From Mycolicibacterium agri (GTDB lineage: Bacteria; Actinomycetota; Actinomycetes; Mycobacteriales; Mycobacteriaceae): a stretch of 64,000 nucleotides of DNA. The DNA is taken from NCBI RefSeq assembly GCF_002553505.1, contig NZ_PDCP01000024.1, forward strand, positions 1 through 64,000, written 5' to 3'. The position numbers and the translations under genes were made by a program. The notes beneath the pieces are model-generated. The model was given only the letters and a program-made list of their open reading frames with translations. It did no database searches and was not told the DNA's origin. Shown here in pieces: positions 25,562-34,070 of the stretch (the stretch's first letter is position 1; the number at the start of each line of letters is the position of its first letter).

Positions 25562-26086
25562 ATGGCGACACCATGGCGGCTGCGCACAGGCGGCGTCGAC
25601 GACCTCGATCTCCTCGAACCGTTGTGGGTCGCGGTGCATCAGCGCCATCGCGAGGCCATGCCCGAGTTGGCGCCCTACGTCAGCGACGCCGAGACATGGC
25701 GCGCCCGCAGGGCACTCTACGAGCAGCTGATCGCCAGCCCCGACACGCTGTTGCTGATCGCATTCGTCGGCGAGAATGCCGTCGGCTACGGCCTGACGCA
25801 TGTGCTGCCCGTGGCGGGCTCATGGATCGAGGACACCTGGGTCACGGGCGACCGGGTCGGCGAGATCGAGTCGCTCAGCGTGCTGCCCGAATACCGCGGA
25901 AGCGGGCTTGGCTCAGAGCTTCTCGACCGACTGGAGCGACACCTACACGAGCGCGGCGTGAATGATTTCATCCTTGGCGCGCTGTCGGGCAACTCCGACG
26001 CACTCCGGCTCTATCAACGTCGCGGCTATCAGCCCACGTGGCTCTACTTGTCCAAGTTCGCCGGACGACCGCGCAACAGCCGGTAG
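25562..26086 (+). CDS. GNAT-family N-acetyltransferase
   Basis: 174 residues with the acetyl-CoA loop VLPEYRGSGLGSELLDRL (motif A, R/Q-x-x-G-x-G/A) and the C-terminal LYQRRGYQPTWLYL typical of GNAT enzymes. The substrate is not predictable. ATG 25562 lies 14 bp after the sigma factor stop, so it may be expressed from the same operon. Its 3' end overlaps the convergent NCS1 permease gene by 43 bp, which can only be transcribed from the other strand. Confidence 0.85.
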   Translation: MATPWRLRTGGVDDLDLLEPLWVAVHQRHREAMPELAPYVSDAETWRARRALYEQLIASPDTLLLIAFVGENAVGYGLTHVLPVAGSWIEDTWVTGDRVGEIESLSVLPEYRGSGLGSELLDRLERHLHERGVNDFILGALSGNSDALRLYQRRGYQPTWLYLSKFAGRPRNSR

Positions 26087-27456
26087 CCACCGTAAAGCAC
26101 CGCTGCGACAAGGAAGTTGACGAAGTAGGCGACGTCGGCGCCGTGCCACGCCGCGGCGATCGGCCCGGTGAACAGCGAGGTGTTCATGAACGGCACCGCG
26201 GCTCCGTAGGCCAATACGAACGCGACCACGGCCGCGATCGCGTCGCTGCCGTCGGTGTGCTCCTCTGCCGGGTTGACCGTCGCTCGCCCGCGGGCGCGGA
26301 ACCGCCAGTCGATGACAACCACCGCAACGAACGCCGGAATCCAATAGCTCACCAGCAACAGCACATGCTCGAACCGTGACGCGGTATCCCCCGCGTGCAG
26401 CCAGAGGATCAGCGCGAACGCGATCGCCGTGACCACCAGGGCCGAGAACGGCCTGCGCACCCGCACCCCGATGGTCTGCAGCGCCAGCGAGCCGCTGTAG
26501 TCGTTCATGATGCCGGAGCCGATCGACGCCAGCGCGATGACGAGCAACGCCAAAGCGCCGATCACGCCGCCGCCCATCACCGACCGCACCCCTTCGGCGG
26601 TCTGCTCCGACACCACGTCACCGGCCGCGATGCCGATGCCTTGAACGAAGATGTAGGCCAACACGATTCCGGCGAAGGTGTAGCCGAACACCTGCAGGCG
26701 TGGCGAGTCCGCGGGCAGATAGCGGCTGAAGTCGGCGGCATAGCTGGCCCACGAGATCGCCAGGCTGAACCCGATGGTCACCTCGAGGATGAACGCACCC
26801 ACCAGGTCGGGCCCGTGCACGGTCGCCGGTGTGATGACCTCGTGGCCGGCGACCAGTTTCACCGCGAACACCACGAACGTGACGAACAGCACCACCGTCA
26901 GCACCGCCTGGATGCGGTGGATCATTTCGTAGCCGAAGAACCCGACCACGCCCTGCACGCCCAGCACGATCAGCACCGCGCCCCAGAATGGGATGCCCAG
27001 CAGCACGGCGAGGGCTTCGCCGCCGAACAGGCCTACCAACGCATCCCATGCGATCGACGAAAGCCATTGCAGCGCACCGGGAAGCACGACCCCGCCGCCG
27101 AAAGCCATCCGCGAATTCGGCAGCTGGGCCGTTCCGGTGCGGGGACCCCACGTGGACAGGTATGCCACCACCAGCGACCCCAGCACGGTGCCGATCAGCA
27201 TCGCGAGCATGCCCAACCAGAACCCGAGGCCCAGCGCGATCGCGAGGGCACCGGTGAACACGCCGGTCAGCGTCACCTGCGGCGCGAACCACACGGTGAA
27301 CAGCCGGCGCGGGCTGCCGTAGCGCTGGTCTTCGCGCACCGGCGCGATGCCGTGCGTCTCGACCGACAGATCGCCGGTGCCCGACGGCGTGTGTCCGGTG
27401 AAGGTCGCTGCGGTGAGCGCGCTGCCGGAACGGTTCCCTTGCGTCATGGCGTCCAT
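26044..27456 (-). CDS. NCS1-family nucleobase/cation symporter (cytosine-permease type)
   Basis: 470 residues with about twelve membrane segments. The start (ETHGIAPVREDQRYGSPRRLFTVWFAPQ) fits the cytosine-permease branch of the NCS1 family, which brings in purines, pyrimidines, hydantoins or related N-heterocycles by proton or sodium symport. The substrate cannot be read from sequence. The gene lies 15 bp downstream of the GntR/FCD regulator on the same strand, forming a two-gene unit that diverges from the catabolic operon starting at 28261. It probably imports that operon's substrate or a related compound. Confidence 0.85.
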   Translation of the reverse strand: MDAMTQGNRSGSALTAATFTGHTPSGTGDLSVETHGIAPVREDQRYGSPRRLFTVWFAPQVTLTGVFTGALAIALGLGFWLGMLAMLIGTVLGSLVVAYLSTWGPRTGTAQLPNSRMAFGGGVVLPGALQWLSSIAWDALVGLFGGEALAVLLGIPFWGAVLIVLGVQGVVGFFGYEMIHRIQAVLTVVLFVTFVVFAVKLVAGHEVITPATVHGPDLVGAFILEVTIGFSLAISWASYAADFSRYLPADSPRLQVFGYTFAGIVLAYIFVQGIGIAAGDVVSEQTAEGVRSVMGGGVIGALALLVIALASIGSGIMNDYSGSLALQTIGVRVRRPFSALVVTAIAFALILWLHAGDTASRFEHVLLLVSYWIPAFVAVVVIDWRFRARGRATVNPAEEHTDGSDAIAAVVAFVLAYGAAVPFMNTSLFTGPIAAAWHGADVAYFVNFLVAAVLYGGYRLLRGRPANLDK

Positions 27457-27471
27457 TCGATCATGACCAGG

Positions 27472-28206
27472 TCAATCGGCCGACAGAGCCTCGCTGTCCT
27501 TTGCTCGGGCGGTGCGCCCGTCGGACAGCACCGCCATCACCTCGGCGCGGGCCTCCTCGATGTGGGCCGCCATGGCCGCGGCGGCCGCGTCGGGGTCGCG
27601 CCTGGTGATCGCGTCGATCACCGAGCCGTGCCCGCGGATCGACGACTCGTAGATCACCGCGAAGTCGTAGTGCTCCAGCCGTGCCGAAACCGCCGCGCGC
27701 ACGTCCTCGACGACCTGGCTGAGCATGCTGTTGGCGCTGATGCGCGCGACGGCGAGATGGAACTCGGAGTCGGCGCGCCGGAACGAGTGCACGTCGCTGC
27801 TCGACTCCAACGCCGACTGGCATTCCTTGAGCCGCTGGATGTCTGAGGCGGCCACGCGTTCGGCTGCCAACCGCGCCGCCATCGTTTCGACGGCAAGACG
27901 CAGCTCGAAGGCCTCGGTGATCTTCCTGTCGTACTCACTGGGGTCCTGCCAATCGGTCAGCGAGGGCGATACGGTCGTGCCGCTGCTGCCGCGCTTCGTG
28001 ACGAGCAGCCCCTCCCCCTGCAGGACCCGTAACGCCTCGCGGACAGTCACCCGTGAGACACCCATTTCCTCGGCCAGCGCCCGCTCGGCGGGCAGCCGAT
28101 CGCCGGGCAGCAACACCCCCAACGCCATGGCGCGCCGGATCCGATCGACCACCGCGGCATAGGCAGGCGGCGTATCGAGCGGCCTCAGCAGAAACTCGTC
28201 CGGCAT
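27472..28206 (-). CDS. GntR-family regulator with FCD domain
   Basis: A FadR-type transcription factor. The winged-helix domain is at residues about 10-75 (ALGVLLPGDRLPAERALAEEMGVSRVTVREALRVLQGEGLL) and the all-helical FCD ligand-binding domain follows (about 90-230). It normally represses and is released by a carboxylic-acid-type ligand, with histidines and Asp/Asn coordinating a metal. ATG 28206 fits the family start; a GTG at 28242 in the same frame would add 12 residues. It diverges from the alcohol dehydrogenase operon across 54 bp containing a GT-n2-AC operator-like motif at 28235-28245. Confidence 0.88.
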   Translation of the reverse strand: MPDEFLLRPLDTPPAYAAVVDRIRRAMALGVLLPGDRLPAERALAEEMGVSRVTVREALRVLQGEGLLVTKRGSSGTTVSPSLTDWQDPSEYDRKITEAFELRLAVETMAARLAAERVAASDIQRLKECQSALESSSDVHSFRRADSEFHLAVARISANSMLSQVVEDVRAAVSARLEHYDFAVIYESSIRGHGSVIDAITRRDPDAAAAAMAAHIEEARAEVMAVLSDGRTARAKDSEALSAD

Positions 28207-28234
28207 CTCTTGAAGGCTACCGCGCTTGGCTCTA

Positions 28235-28245
28235 TTGTCCACTGG
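28235..28245. promoter_or_regulatory. Candidate FadR-family operator
   Basis: TTGTCCACTGG fits the T-N-GT-n-AC-N pattern bound by FCD-type GntR regulators except for its last position. It lies 16 bp from the alcohol dehydrogenase start and upstream of the regulator's own start, where an operator controlling both would be expected. Confidence 0.35.
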
Positions 28246-28260
28246 TATGAAAGGCAGACC

Positions 28261-29460
28261 ATGGCTTTAGGCGCGTCCATCGGCCCCTTCACCAACCACC
28301 TCCCGGTGCGCATCACGTTCGGTGAAGGAACCGCTCTCCGCCTTCCCGAAATCGTCTCCGGCGCCGGGGCTTCCACGGTCCTGCTGCTCACCGACGAGAG
28401 CGCCGAGGCCTACAACCCGGCGGTGGCACGAGTGCTGGAGGTGCTGCGCGAATCCGGGCTGACTGTCAGCCGGATGGAAAAGCCGGCCGGTGAACCGACC
28501 ATCGACATGGTCGACGCCGCGACGTCACGCATGCGCGCCGAACGCACCGACGCGGTGATCGCGCTCGGCGGCGGATCGGTGATCGACACCGCGAAGGCCG
28601 CGCGGCTCTGCCATCAGCTCGGCACGACCTTCACCGAGTTTCTCGCCGGCGAACGGGTCTACCCGGCCCCGTCGGTTCCGTTGCTCGCGGTGCCGACCAC
28701 GGCGGGCACGGGCTCGGAGGTTTCCGGTGGTTCGGTGGTCTCCGATCCCCGCGCCGGACGGAAGGCCGGAATCGCGCATCCCAACCTGCGGCCGCAGTAC
28801 GCCCTGGTCGATCCGGAGTTGACGTTGAGCATGCCGCCCACGATGACGGCAAATACCGGAATCGACGCTCTCGCACAGGCCATCGCCGCTACGATCGCCA
28901 AGGTTCGCACGCCGATCGGCGACGCGATCGCCCTGGAAGCCGTCCACCTGATGGGGAATTCACTGCTTGCCGCATACCGCGACGGCAACGACGCCGTTGC
29001 GCGGTCGAACATGTCCTGCGGCAGCATGATGGCCGGGCTGGCGATGAACATTTCGGACTGTTCCGCCGAGCACTCGCTTGGCCAGGCCATCGGCGGACTG
29101 ACCGGTGCGGCGCACGGCCTCACGATCGGCCTCGTGTTCGCCGAAACGCTGGAACGCGAACGGCGCTTCGTGGCAGGCCAACTCGAGCGCGTCGCCGATG
29201 CGTGGGGCCTGCCCGACGATGGCAGCGGGGACGGTTCACGGCTGGTGACTGCCGTCCGCTCGCTGCTCGCCGATCTGCAGTTCCCGGTGCTGAGCGATCT
29301 CGGGCTGACCGCCGACGACCTCGACCGGCTCACCGACCTGGCGTTGGCCGACTACTTCATCACGATGTCGCCCGAGCCGTGGACCCGCACCGAGGTGCGC
29401 GACGCGTTCGCCACCGCCCTGTCCCTGCACGACCGACAACTCACCACCGCATCGGGTTAG
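28261..29460 (+). CDS. Iron-containing alcohol dehydrogenase family protein
   Basis: A group III metal-dependent dehydrogenase, NAD(P)-linked, acting on an alcohol/aldehyde or (as in maleylacetate reductases) a keto acid. Motifs: nucleotide-binding ALGGGSVIDTAKAA (about 100-113), TTAGTGSEV (about 145), and metal ligands in NTGIDALAQAI and in the AEHSLGQAIGGLTGAAHGL stretch (His residues at about 262 and 277). The usual first Asp and His ligands are present, although the second His environment is not typical of 1,2-propanediol enzymes. ATG 28261 starts the plus-strand operon, with the monooxygenase 7 bp after the stop. Confidence 0.85.
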   Translation: MALGASIGPFTNHLPVRITFGEGTALRLPEIVSGAGASTVLLLTDESAEAYNPAVARVLEVLRESGLTVSRMEKPAGEPTIDMVDAATSRMRAERTDAVIALGGGSVIDTAKAARLCHQLGTTFTEFLAGERVYPAPSVPLLAVPTTAGTGSEVSGGSVVSDPRAGRKAGIAHPNLRPQYALVDPELTLSMPPTMTANTGIDALAQAIAATIAKVRTPIGDAIALEAVHLMGNSLLAAYRDGNDAVARSNMSCGSMMAGLAMNISDCSAEHSLGQAIGGLTGAAHGLTIGLVFAETLERERRFVAGQLERVADAWGLPDDGSGDGSRLVTAVRSLLADLQFPVLSDLGLTADDLDRLTDLALADYFITMSPEPWTRTEVRDAFATALSLHDRQLTTASG

Positions 29461-29467
29461 GAATCGA

Positions 29468-31126
29468 TTGACCAGCCAGCAACTTTCCCGCCAACGCGCC
29501 GACGACCGCGTCGACGTGGTGATCGTCGGCGCCGGCTTCGCCGGGCTGTACATGCTGCACCGGATTCGCGGGCTCGGCATGACCGCGCGCGTGCTGGAAC
29601 GCGGCGACGACGTCGGCGGCACGTGGTACTGGAACCGCTACCCCGGCGCCCGCTGCGACATCGAAAGCATCGACTACTCCTACTCGTTCGACGAAAGCCT
29701 GACGCGGGAGTGGCGGTGGACAGAGCGCTACGCGACCCAACCCGAGATCCTGGCCTACCTGCAACATGCCGCCGACCGCTTCGATCTACGCAGGGACATC
29801 ACGTTCAACACGACGGTGCTGACCGCCGACTGGGACGACGCCGCCAACGCATGGACGCTGCGCTGCGACACCGGCGACACTGTGCGCGCCACTTACTGCG
29901 TGATGGCCACCGGATGCCTGTCGGTGGTCAAGCAACCGGACTTCCCCGGCCTGAGCGACTTCGCCGGCGAGTGGTACCACACCGGGCGGTGGCCGCACCA
30001 GCCGGTCGATTTCACCGACAAGTCGGTCGCGGTGATCGGCACGGGTTCCTCCGGCATTCAGGTGATCCCACGCATCGCCGCTGTCGCGCGCCAGTTGTAT
30101 GTCCTGCAGCGCACCCCCAACTACAGCATGCCCGCGCAGAACCGCCCGCTCGACGAGGTCGAACTCGAAGCGGCGATCGCGACCTTCGCCGAGCGCCGCA
30201 AGATCTGTGAGTACTCCGACGCCGGTGTGCCGCACCCGCCTCCGACGCAGTCGACGTTCGAGGTGTCGCCCGATGAGCGGCGCGCCCGCTTCGAGGAAGG
30301 CTGGCAGCGCGGCGGAATCAACGCGCTGTCCGCTGCGTTCACCGATTTCTTCACGAACGAGGCCGCCAACAAGGAAGCCCAAGACTTCGCGCGCGCCAAG
30401 ATCCGCCAGATCGTGCGCGACCCGCACACCGCCGAACTGCTGTGTCCCAATCACCACATCGGCACCAAGCGCACCTGTGTGGACATCGGCTACTTCGAGA
30501 CCTACAACCGCGACAACGTCGAACTCATCGACGTGCGCGCACATCCCATCAGCCGGATCACGCGCACCGGAATCCAGCTGTCCGACCGGCATCTGGACGT
30601 CGACGGCATCGTGTTCGCCATCGGATACGACGCCATCACCGGCGCGCTCGCCGACATCGACATCCGCGGCACCGGCGGCCGCCTGCTGCGCGACTACTGG
30701 GCCAACGGGCCCCGCACGCTGCTTGGCCTGCAGATCGCAGGCTTCCCCAACCTGTTCACGATCACCGGTCCCGGCAGCCCGTCGGTGTTGAGCAACATGG
30801 TCGTGTCCATCGAACAGCACGTGGACTGGATCTCCGACTGCCTTCGCCATCTCCGCGAATCCGGGTTCAACCGCATCGAAGCGTCACCCGAGGCCGAGCA
30901 GCGGTGGATGGAGCACGTCGCCGAGCTCGCCGCCGAAACTCTCTACCCCCAGGCGAATTCGTGGTACGTCGGCGCAAACATTCCCGGCAAGCCACGAGTG
31001 CTCATGCCGTACGTGGCGGGCTGCGGCCAGTACCGGCACGAATGCGAGCAGGTCGTCAAGAACGGTTACGACGGATTCATCCTCGGCGCCGGTCCGATCA
31101 CGGTCAGCGAAGGGGCGCGCACATGA
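29468..31126 (+). CDS. Baeyer-Villiger-type flavin monooxygenase
   Basis: A class B FAD/NADPH monooxygenase inserting oxygen next to a ketone to give an ester or lactone. The FAD motif VIVGAGFAG is near residue 18. The Baeyer-Villiger fingerprint FAGEWYHTGRWP (F165-P176) matches FxGxxxHxxxWP exactly, and a second Rossmann motif AVIGTGSSG follows at about 187. 552 residues is the usual size for cyclohexanone-monooxygenase relatives. The TTG start at 29468 lies 7 bp after the alcohol dehydrogenase; no ATG fits better. The stop overlaps the GS-like gene start (ATGA). Its place next to a permease and a ligase suggests oxidation of an N-containing ketone, which is inference. Confidence 0.9.
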   Translation: MTSQQLSRQRADDRVDVVIVGAGFAGLYMLHRIRGLGMTARVLERGDDVGGTWYWNRYPGARCDIESIDYSYSFDESLTREWRWTERYATQPEILAYLQHAADRFDLRRDITFNTTVLTADWDDAANAWTLRCDTGDTVRATYCVMATGCLSVVKQPDFPGLSDFAGEWYHTGRWPHQPVDFTDKSVAVIGTGSSGIQVIPRIAAVARQLYVLQRTPNYSMPAQNRPLDEVELEAAIATFAERRKICEYSDAGVPHPPPTQSTFEVSPDERRARFEEGWQRGGINALSAAFTDFFTNEAANKEAQDFARAKIRQIVRDPHTAELLCPNHHIGTKRTCVDIGYFETYNRDNVELIDVRAHPISRITRTGIQLSDRHLDVDGIVFAIGYDAITGALADIDIRGTGGRLLRDYWANGPRTLLGLQIAGFPNLFTITGPGSPSVLSNMVVSIEQHVDWISDCLRHLRESGFNRIEASPEAEQRWMEHVAELAAETLYPQANSWYVGANIPGKPRVLMPYVAGCGQYRHECEQVVKNGYDGFILGAGPITVSEGART

Positions 31127-32514
31127 CGGTGAACACCTCACCAGCCGAAGTCGCCGAGCACTTGAAGGCCGACGGGATCTCCACCGTCGTGGTGGGCGGC
31201 TGCGACACCCATGGCGTCATGCGCGGCAAGCGAATTCCGATCGGGCAGCTCCCGACGGTGCTCGACCATGGCCTGCCGATCTGTGACGTGTTCTGGGTGA
31301 TGCATGTCGATGAGTCGGACCTGGTGACGCGACCCGACAACTACAGCGGCTACTTCCCCACCGAAACCCAGGGTTACCCGGACATCCACGCCGTCCCCGA
31401 CATCGACAGCGTCCGGATCATCCCGTGGCATCCGAACACCGCGCTGATGCTGTGCGACTGGGAACTGCCTGATGGCCGTGGGCCCGTTCCGATTTCGCCC
31501 CGCAGTGTGCTTCGTCAGGTCGTCGCCCGCGCCCGCGAGATGGGCTACGAACCGATGAGCTCACTGGAGTTGGAGTTCTACCTGCTGCGCGAAAAAGCCG
31601 GGACGGCGCACCACAAGCGACCCGATGAACTCGTTCCGCTGCAGGATGTGCCGAGCACCTACGGCGTGGTGATGGGCTCGCTGCAGGAAGACATCGGCTC
31701 GATCATCCGCTCGCAGATGCTCGAGTTCGGTCTTCCGATCGAGGCGTGCAATCCCGAAACCGGCCCGGGACAGTTCGAGATCACGCTGCGCTACGGGCCC
31801 AGCCTGCCGTCCACCGACAACGCGTTTCTTTTCAAGTCGGGCGTCAAAGAGATTGCCGCGCAGAACGATCTGCTGGCCACGTTCATGGCTAAACCCACGA
31901 CCAGTTGGGCGGGCAACAGCTGCCACGTACACATCAGCCTGCGCGACGAGCAGGACCGCGGCGTCTTCCACGACCCCACCGCACCCGAGGAACTGTCCAC
32001 CACCATGCGGCATTTCGCCGGCGGAGTGCTGAGCACGATGCGGGAATTCACCGCGTTGATGGCGCCGACGCCCAATTCCTATCGCCGGTTCGTGCCGTAC
32101 TCGTGGGCAGGCACGACGGCCACCTGGGGTATCGACAACCGATCGGTCGGCCTGCGCGCCATCCGCGAGGGCGAGCACGGCACCCGCCTCGAGCATCGCC
32201 AGCCCGGTGGCGACGCCAACCCGTATCTGGCCACCGCCGCAACCCTCGCCGGAGGCCTGCACGGTCTGCTCAACAAGATCGACCCCGGTGAGCTCAACCA
32301 GGGCGACGTCTACAGCCAGCCAACCGACGAATTGCCCATGCTGCCAACGACCCTCGCCGAGGCGGTCGACCTGCTGGAAGCGAGCGAGGCGGCACGCGAA
32401 TGGTTCGGCGACGACTTCGTCGACCACTACGTCCACATGAAGCGCGCCGAGGTGAAGGCCCAATCACTCGCGGTGACGGATTGGGAAGTGGCGCGGTATT
32501 TGGAGGCGATGTAG
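31123..32514 (+). CDS. Glutamine synthetase-like gamma-glutamyl ligase
   Basis: A GS-fold ATP-dependent ligase (463 residues). The metal/glutamate-site motif EPMSSLELEFYLL, NPETGPGQFE, the ATP-site stretch AGNSCHVHISL and NSYRRFVPYSWAGTTATWGIDNRSVGLR are all recognisable. GS-like proteins outside nitrogen assimilation join glutamate to an amine (PuuA with putrescine, IpuC with isopropylamine). The N-terminal domain here (PAEVAEHLKADGISTVVVGG) also fits that group rather than GlnA. Coupled to the monooxygenase by a 4-bp overlap and followed by an amino-acid-type permease, it probably activates the imported amine. Confidence 0.85.
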   Translation: MTVNTSPAEVAEHLKADGISTVVVGGCDTHGVMRGKRIPIGQLPTVLDHGLPICDVFWVMHVDESDLVTRPDNYSGYFPTETQGYPDIHAVPDIDSVRIIPWHPNTALMLCDWELPDGRGPVPISPRSVLRQVVARAREMGYEPMSSLELEFYLLREKAGTAHHKRPDELVPLQDVPSTYGVVMGSLQEDIGSIIRSQMLEFGLPIEACNPETGPGQFEITLRYGPSLPSTDNAFLFKSGVKEIAAQNDLLATFMAKPTTSWAGNSCHVHISLRDEQDRGVFHDPTAPEELSTTMRHFAGGVLSTMREFTALMAPTPNSYRRFVPYSWAGTTATWGIDNRSVGLRAIREGEHGTRLEHRQPGGDANPYLATAATLAGGLHGLLNKIDPGELNQGDVYSQPTDELPMLPTTLAEAVDLLEASEAAREWFGDDFVDHYVHMKRAEVKAQSLAVTDWEVARYLEAM

Positions 32515-32532
32515 CTCTACCAGGCGCTACAT
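32509..32532 (+). repeat. Inverted repeat at the ligase-permease junction
   Basis: ATGTAGC (32509-32515) and GCTACAT (32526-32532) form a perfect 7-bp stem with a 10-nt loop. It covers the ligase stop codon and the region just before the permease ribosome binding site. It could attenuate transcription, protect mRNA or bind a regulator. The sequence does not decide between these. Confidence 0.4.
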
Positions 32533-32557
32533 GGGTGTGGAAAGGATCGGGTGTGCT

Positions 32558-34060
32558 ATGTCGGATACCAATGAGATCGGCACGCATGGTGAGTTCGCCA
32601 CTGCGCCTCATGGTGAGGTCAGTCCGGCGCAGGTGAGCTCCGAGCCCACCCTGCGCCGCGGCGCGATCGACTGGAAACAGGTCGCCATCTTATCGGTGGC
32701 CGGTTGCGGCCCGGCCTCGGTGATCGCACTGAACCTGCAATTCATGGGCCAGTTCGCCGGCGCAGCACTGGTCTTGGCGTTCGTACTGGTCTGGCCGGGA
32801 ATCCTGTTGCTGGTCAACACCTTCGCCGAATTCTCCAAGAAACTGCCCACCTCCGGCGGGCTGTACACATGGAACTCCAAAGCCTGGGGCCCCAACGTCG
32901 GATTCGTCTACGGCTGGATGTTCATCGGCGCCTACCTGGTCTTCTCAGCAGCCGGCTTCGCCGTCTTCGGCGGCTGGGTCGAAGAATGGCTGCACACCCA
33001 ATTCGACATCTCGGTACCGTGGTGGATCTTCACCTTCCTGGCCCTGACCTACGTCAGTACCCTGGCCTACCTGGGCATCAGCCAATCACTGCACGCCGCA
33101 CTGGGTCTGCTCGCCTTCGAAATCGTCGTACTGCTGGTACTGGCGGCCTGGATCTTCATCTCCGGCCCGCAAACCGGCGGCAGCTTCGGCACCGCACCAT
33201 TTGAAGTCTCCTCGGCCGGATCGCTGGCCCTGGGCGGGGTCGGACTGGCCATGACCTACGGCGTGCTCTCCCACGTCGGCATCGAAGAAGGCGCCACCCT
33301 AGGCCTAGAAGTCAAAGAACCCAAACGCCAAATCCCCCGCGGACTCTGGGTCGCCGCCGTCGCCGTGCCCGCCTTCTACATCCTGGTCTCCTACGCCATG
33401 GTCTACGGCTACGGCATCGACAAAATGACCGAATTCGGCGAAGACCCCGCACCACTGCAAACCATCGCCAACTCCTACTGGGGCCAATTCGGCCTAGCCA
33501 TCGTCGTACTGGCCACCCTCAGCAGCATCCTGGCCTTCAGCCAAACCGCATTCCTGGCCGGCGCCCGCGTGCTCTACACCCTCGGCCGCGAACGCGTCCT
33601 GCCCCAACGCCTCGGCGTGGTCTCCTCACGCCAAACCCCCGGCATCGCCATCGCAGTCATGGCCGCCATCTCCATGGCACTGGGCGTCCCACTGGCCTTC
33701 CTTGTCGGACCCTTCAACGTCTGGGGCTACTTCGGATTCCTCATCTCCATCGCATTCCTGGTGTCCTACATCTGCACCAACTTCGGCCTGATCCGATACA
33801 TGCGACGCATCGGCGAATTCAAATGGTTCCGCCACGGCGTCCTAGGCCTCATCGGCTCCATCGTCTTCCTCTACCCCCTCTACAAAACCGTCTGGCCACT
33901 ACAAACCGGCATCTACGGCGCCCTACCCTTCATCTACATCGCCTGGATCATCCTCGGCATCGCCCTACTGATCTACACCCTGCGCAAACGACCCGAAGTC
34001 ATGCAACGCATCGGCACATCACTCGCCGACACCGACGACCCACACACCAAACACCACTAG
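32558..34060 (+). CDS. APC-superfamily amino acid/amine permease
   Basis: 500 residues, about twelve membrane helices, with the APC-type first helix region (AILSVAGCGPASVIALNL), TSGGLYTWNSK after the second helix and the mid-protein SHVGIEEGATLGLEVKEP loop. It imports amino acids or small amines by symport. ATG 32558 is used with GAAAGG upstream; an ATG at 32531 in the same frame is possible. From about 33250 onward the coding strand is unusually C- and A-rich (many CTA, CAA, AAA codons), unlike the G-rich neighbours. The composition change suggests a separate history for this part. The peptidase gene follows after 10 bp. Confidence 0.88.
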   Translation: MSDTNEIGTHGEFATAPHGEVSPAQVSSEPTLRRGAIDWKQVAILSVAGCGPASVIALNLQFMGQFAGAALVLAFVLVWPGILLLVNTFAEFSKKLPTSGGLYTWNSKAWGPNVGFVYGWMFIGAYLVFSAAGFAVFGGWVEEWLHTQFDISVPWWIFTFLALTYVSTLAYLGISQSLHAALGLLAFEIVVLLVLAAWIFISGPQTGGSFGTAPFEVSSAGSLALGGVGLAMTYGVLSHVGIEEGATLGLEVKEPKRQIPRGLWVAAVAVPAFYILVSYAMVYGYGIDKMTEFGEDPAPLQTIANSYWGQFGLAIVVLATLSSILAFSQTAFLAGARVLYTLGRERVLPQRLGVVSSRQTPGIAIAVMAAISMALGVPLAFLVGPFNVWGYFGFLISIAFLVSYICTNFGLIRYMRRIGEFKWFRHGVLGLIGSIVFLYPLYKTVWPLQTGIYGALPFIYIAWIILGIALLIYTLRKRPEVMQRIGTSLADTDDPHTKHH

Positions 34061-34070
34061 ATTCGACGAG

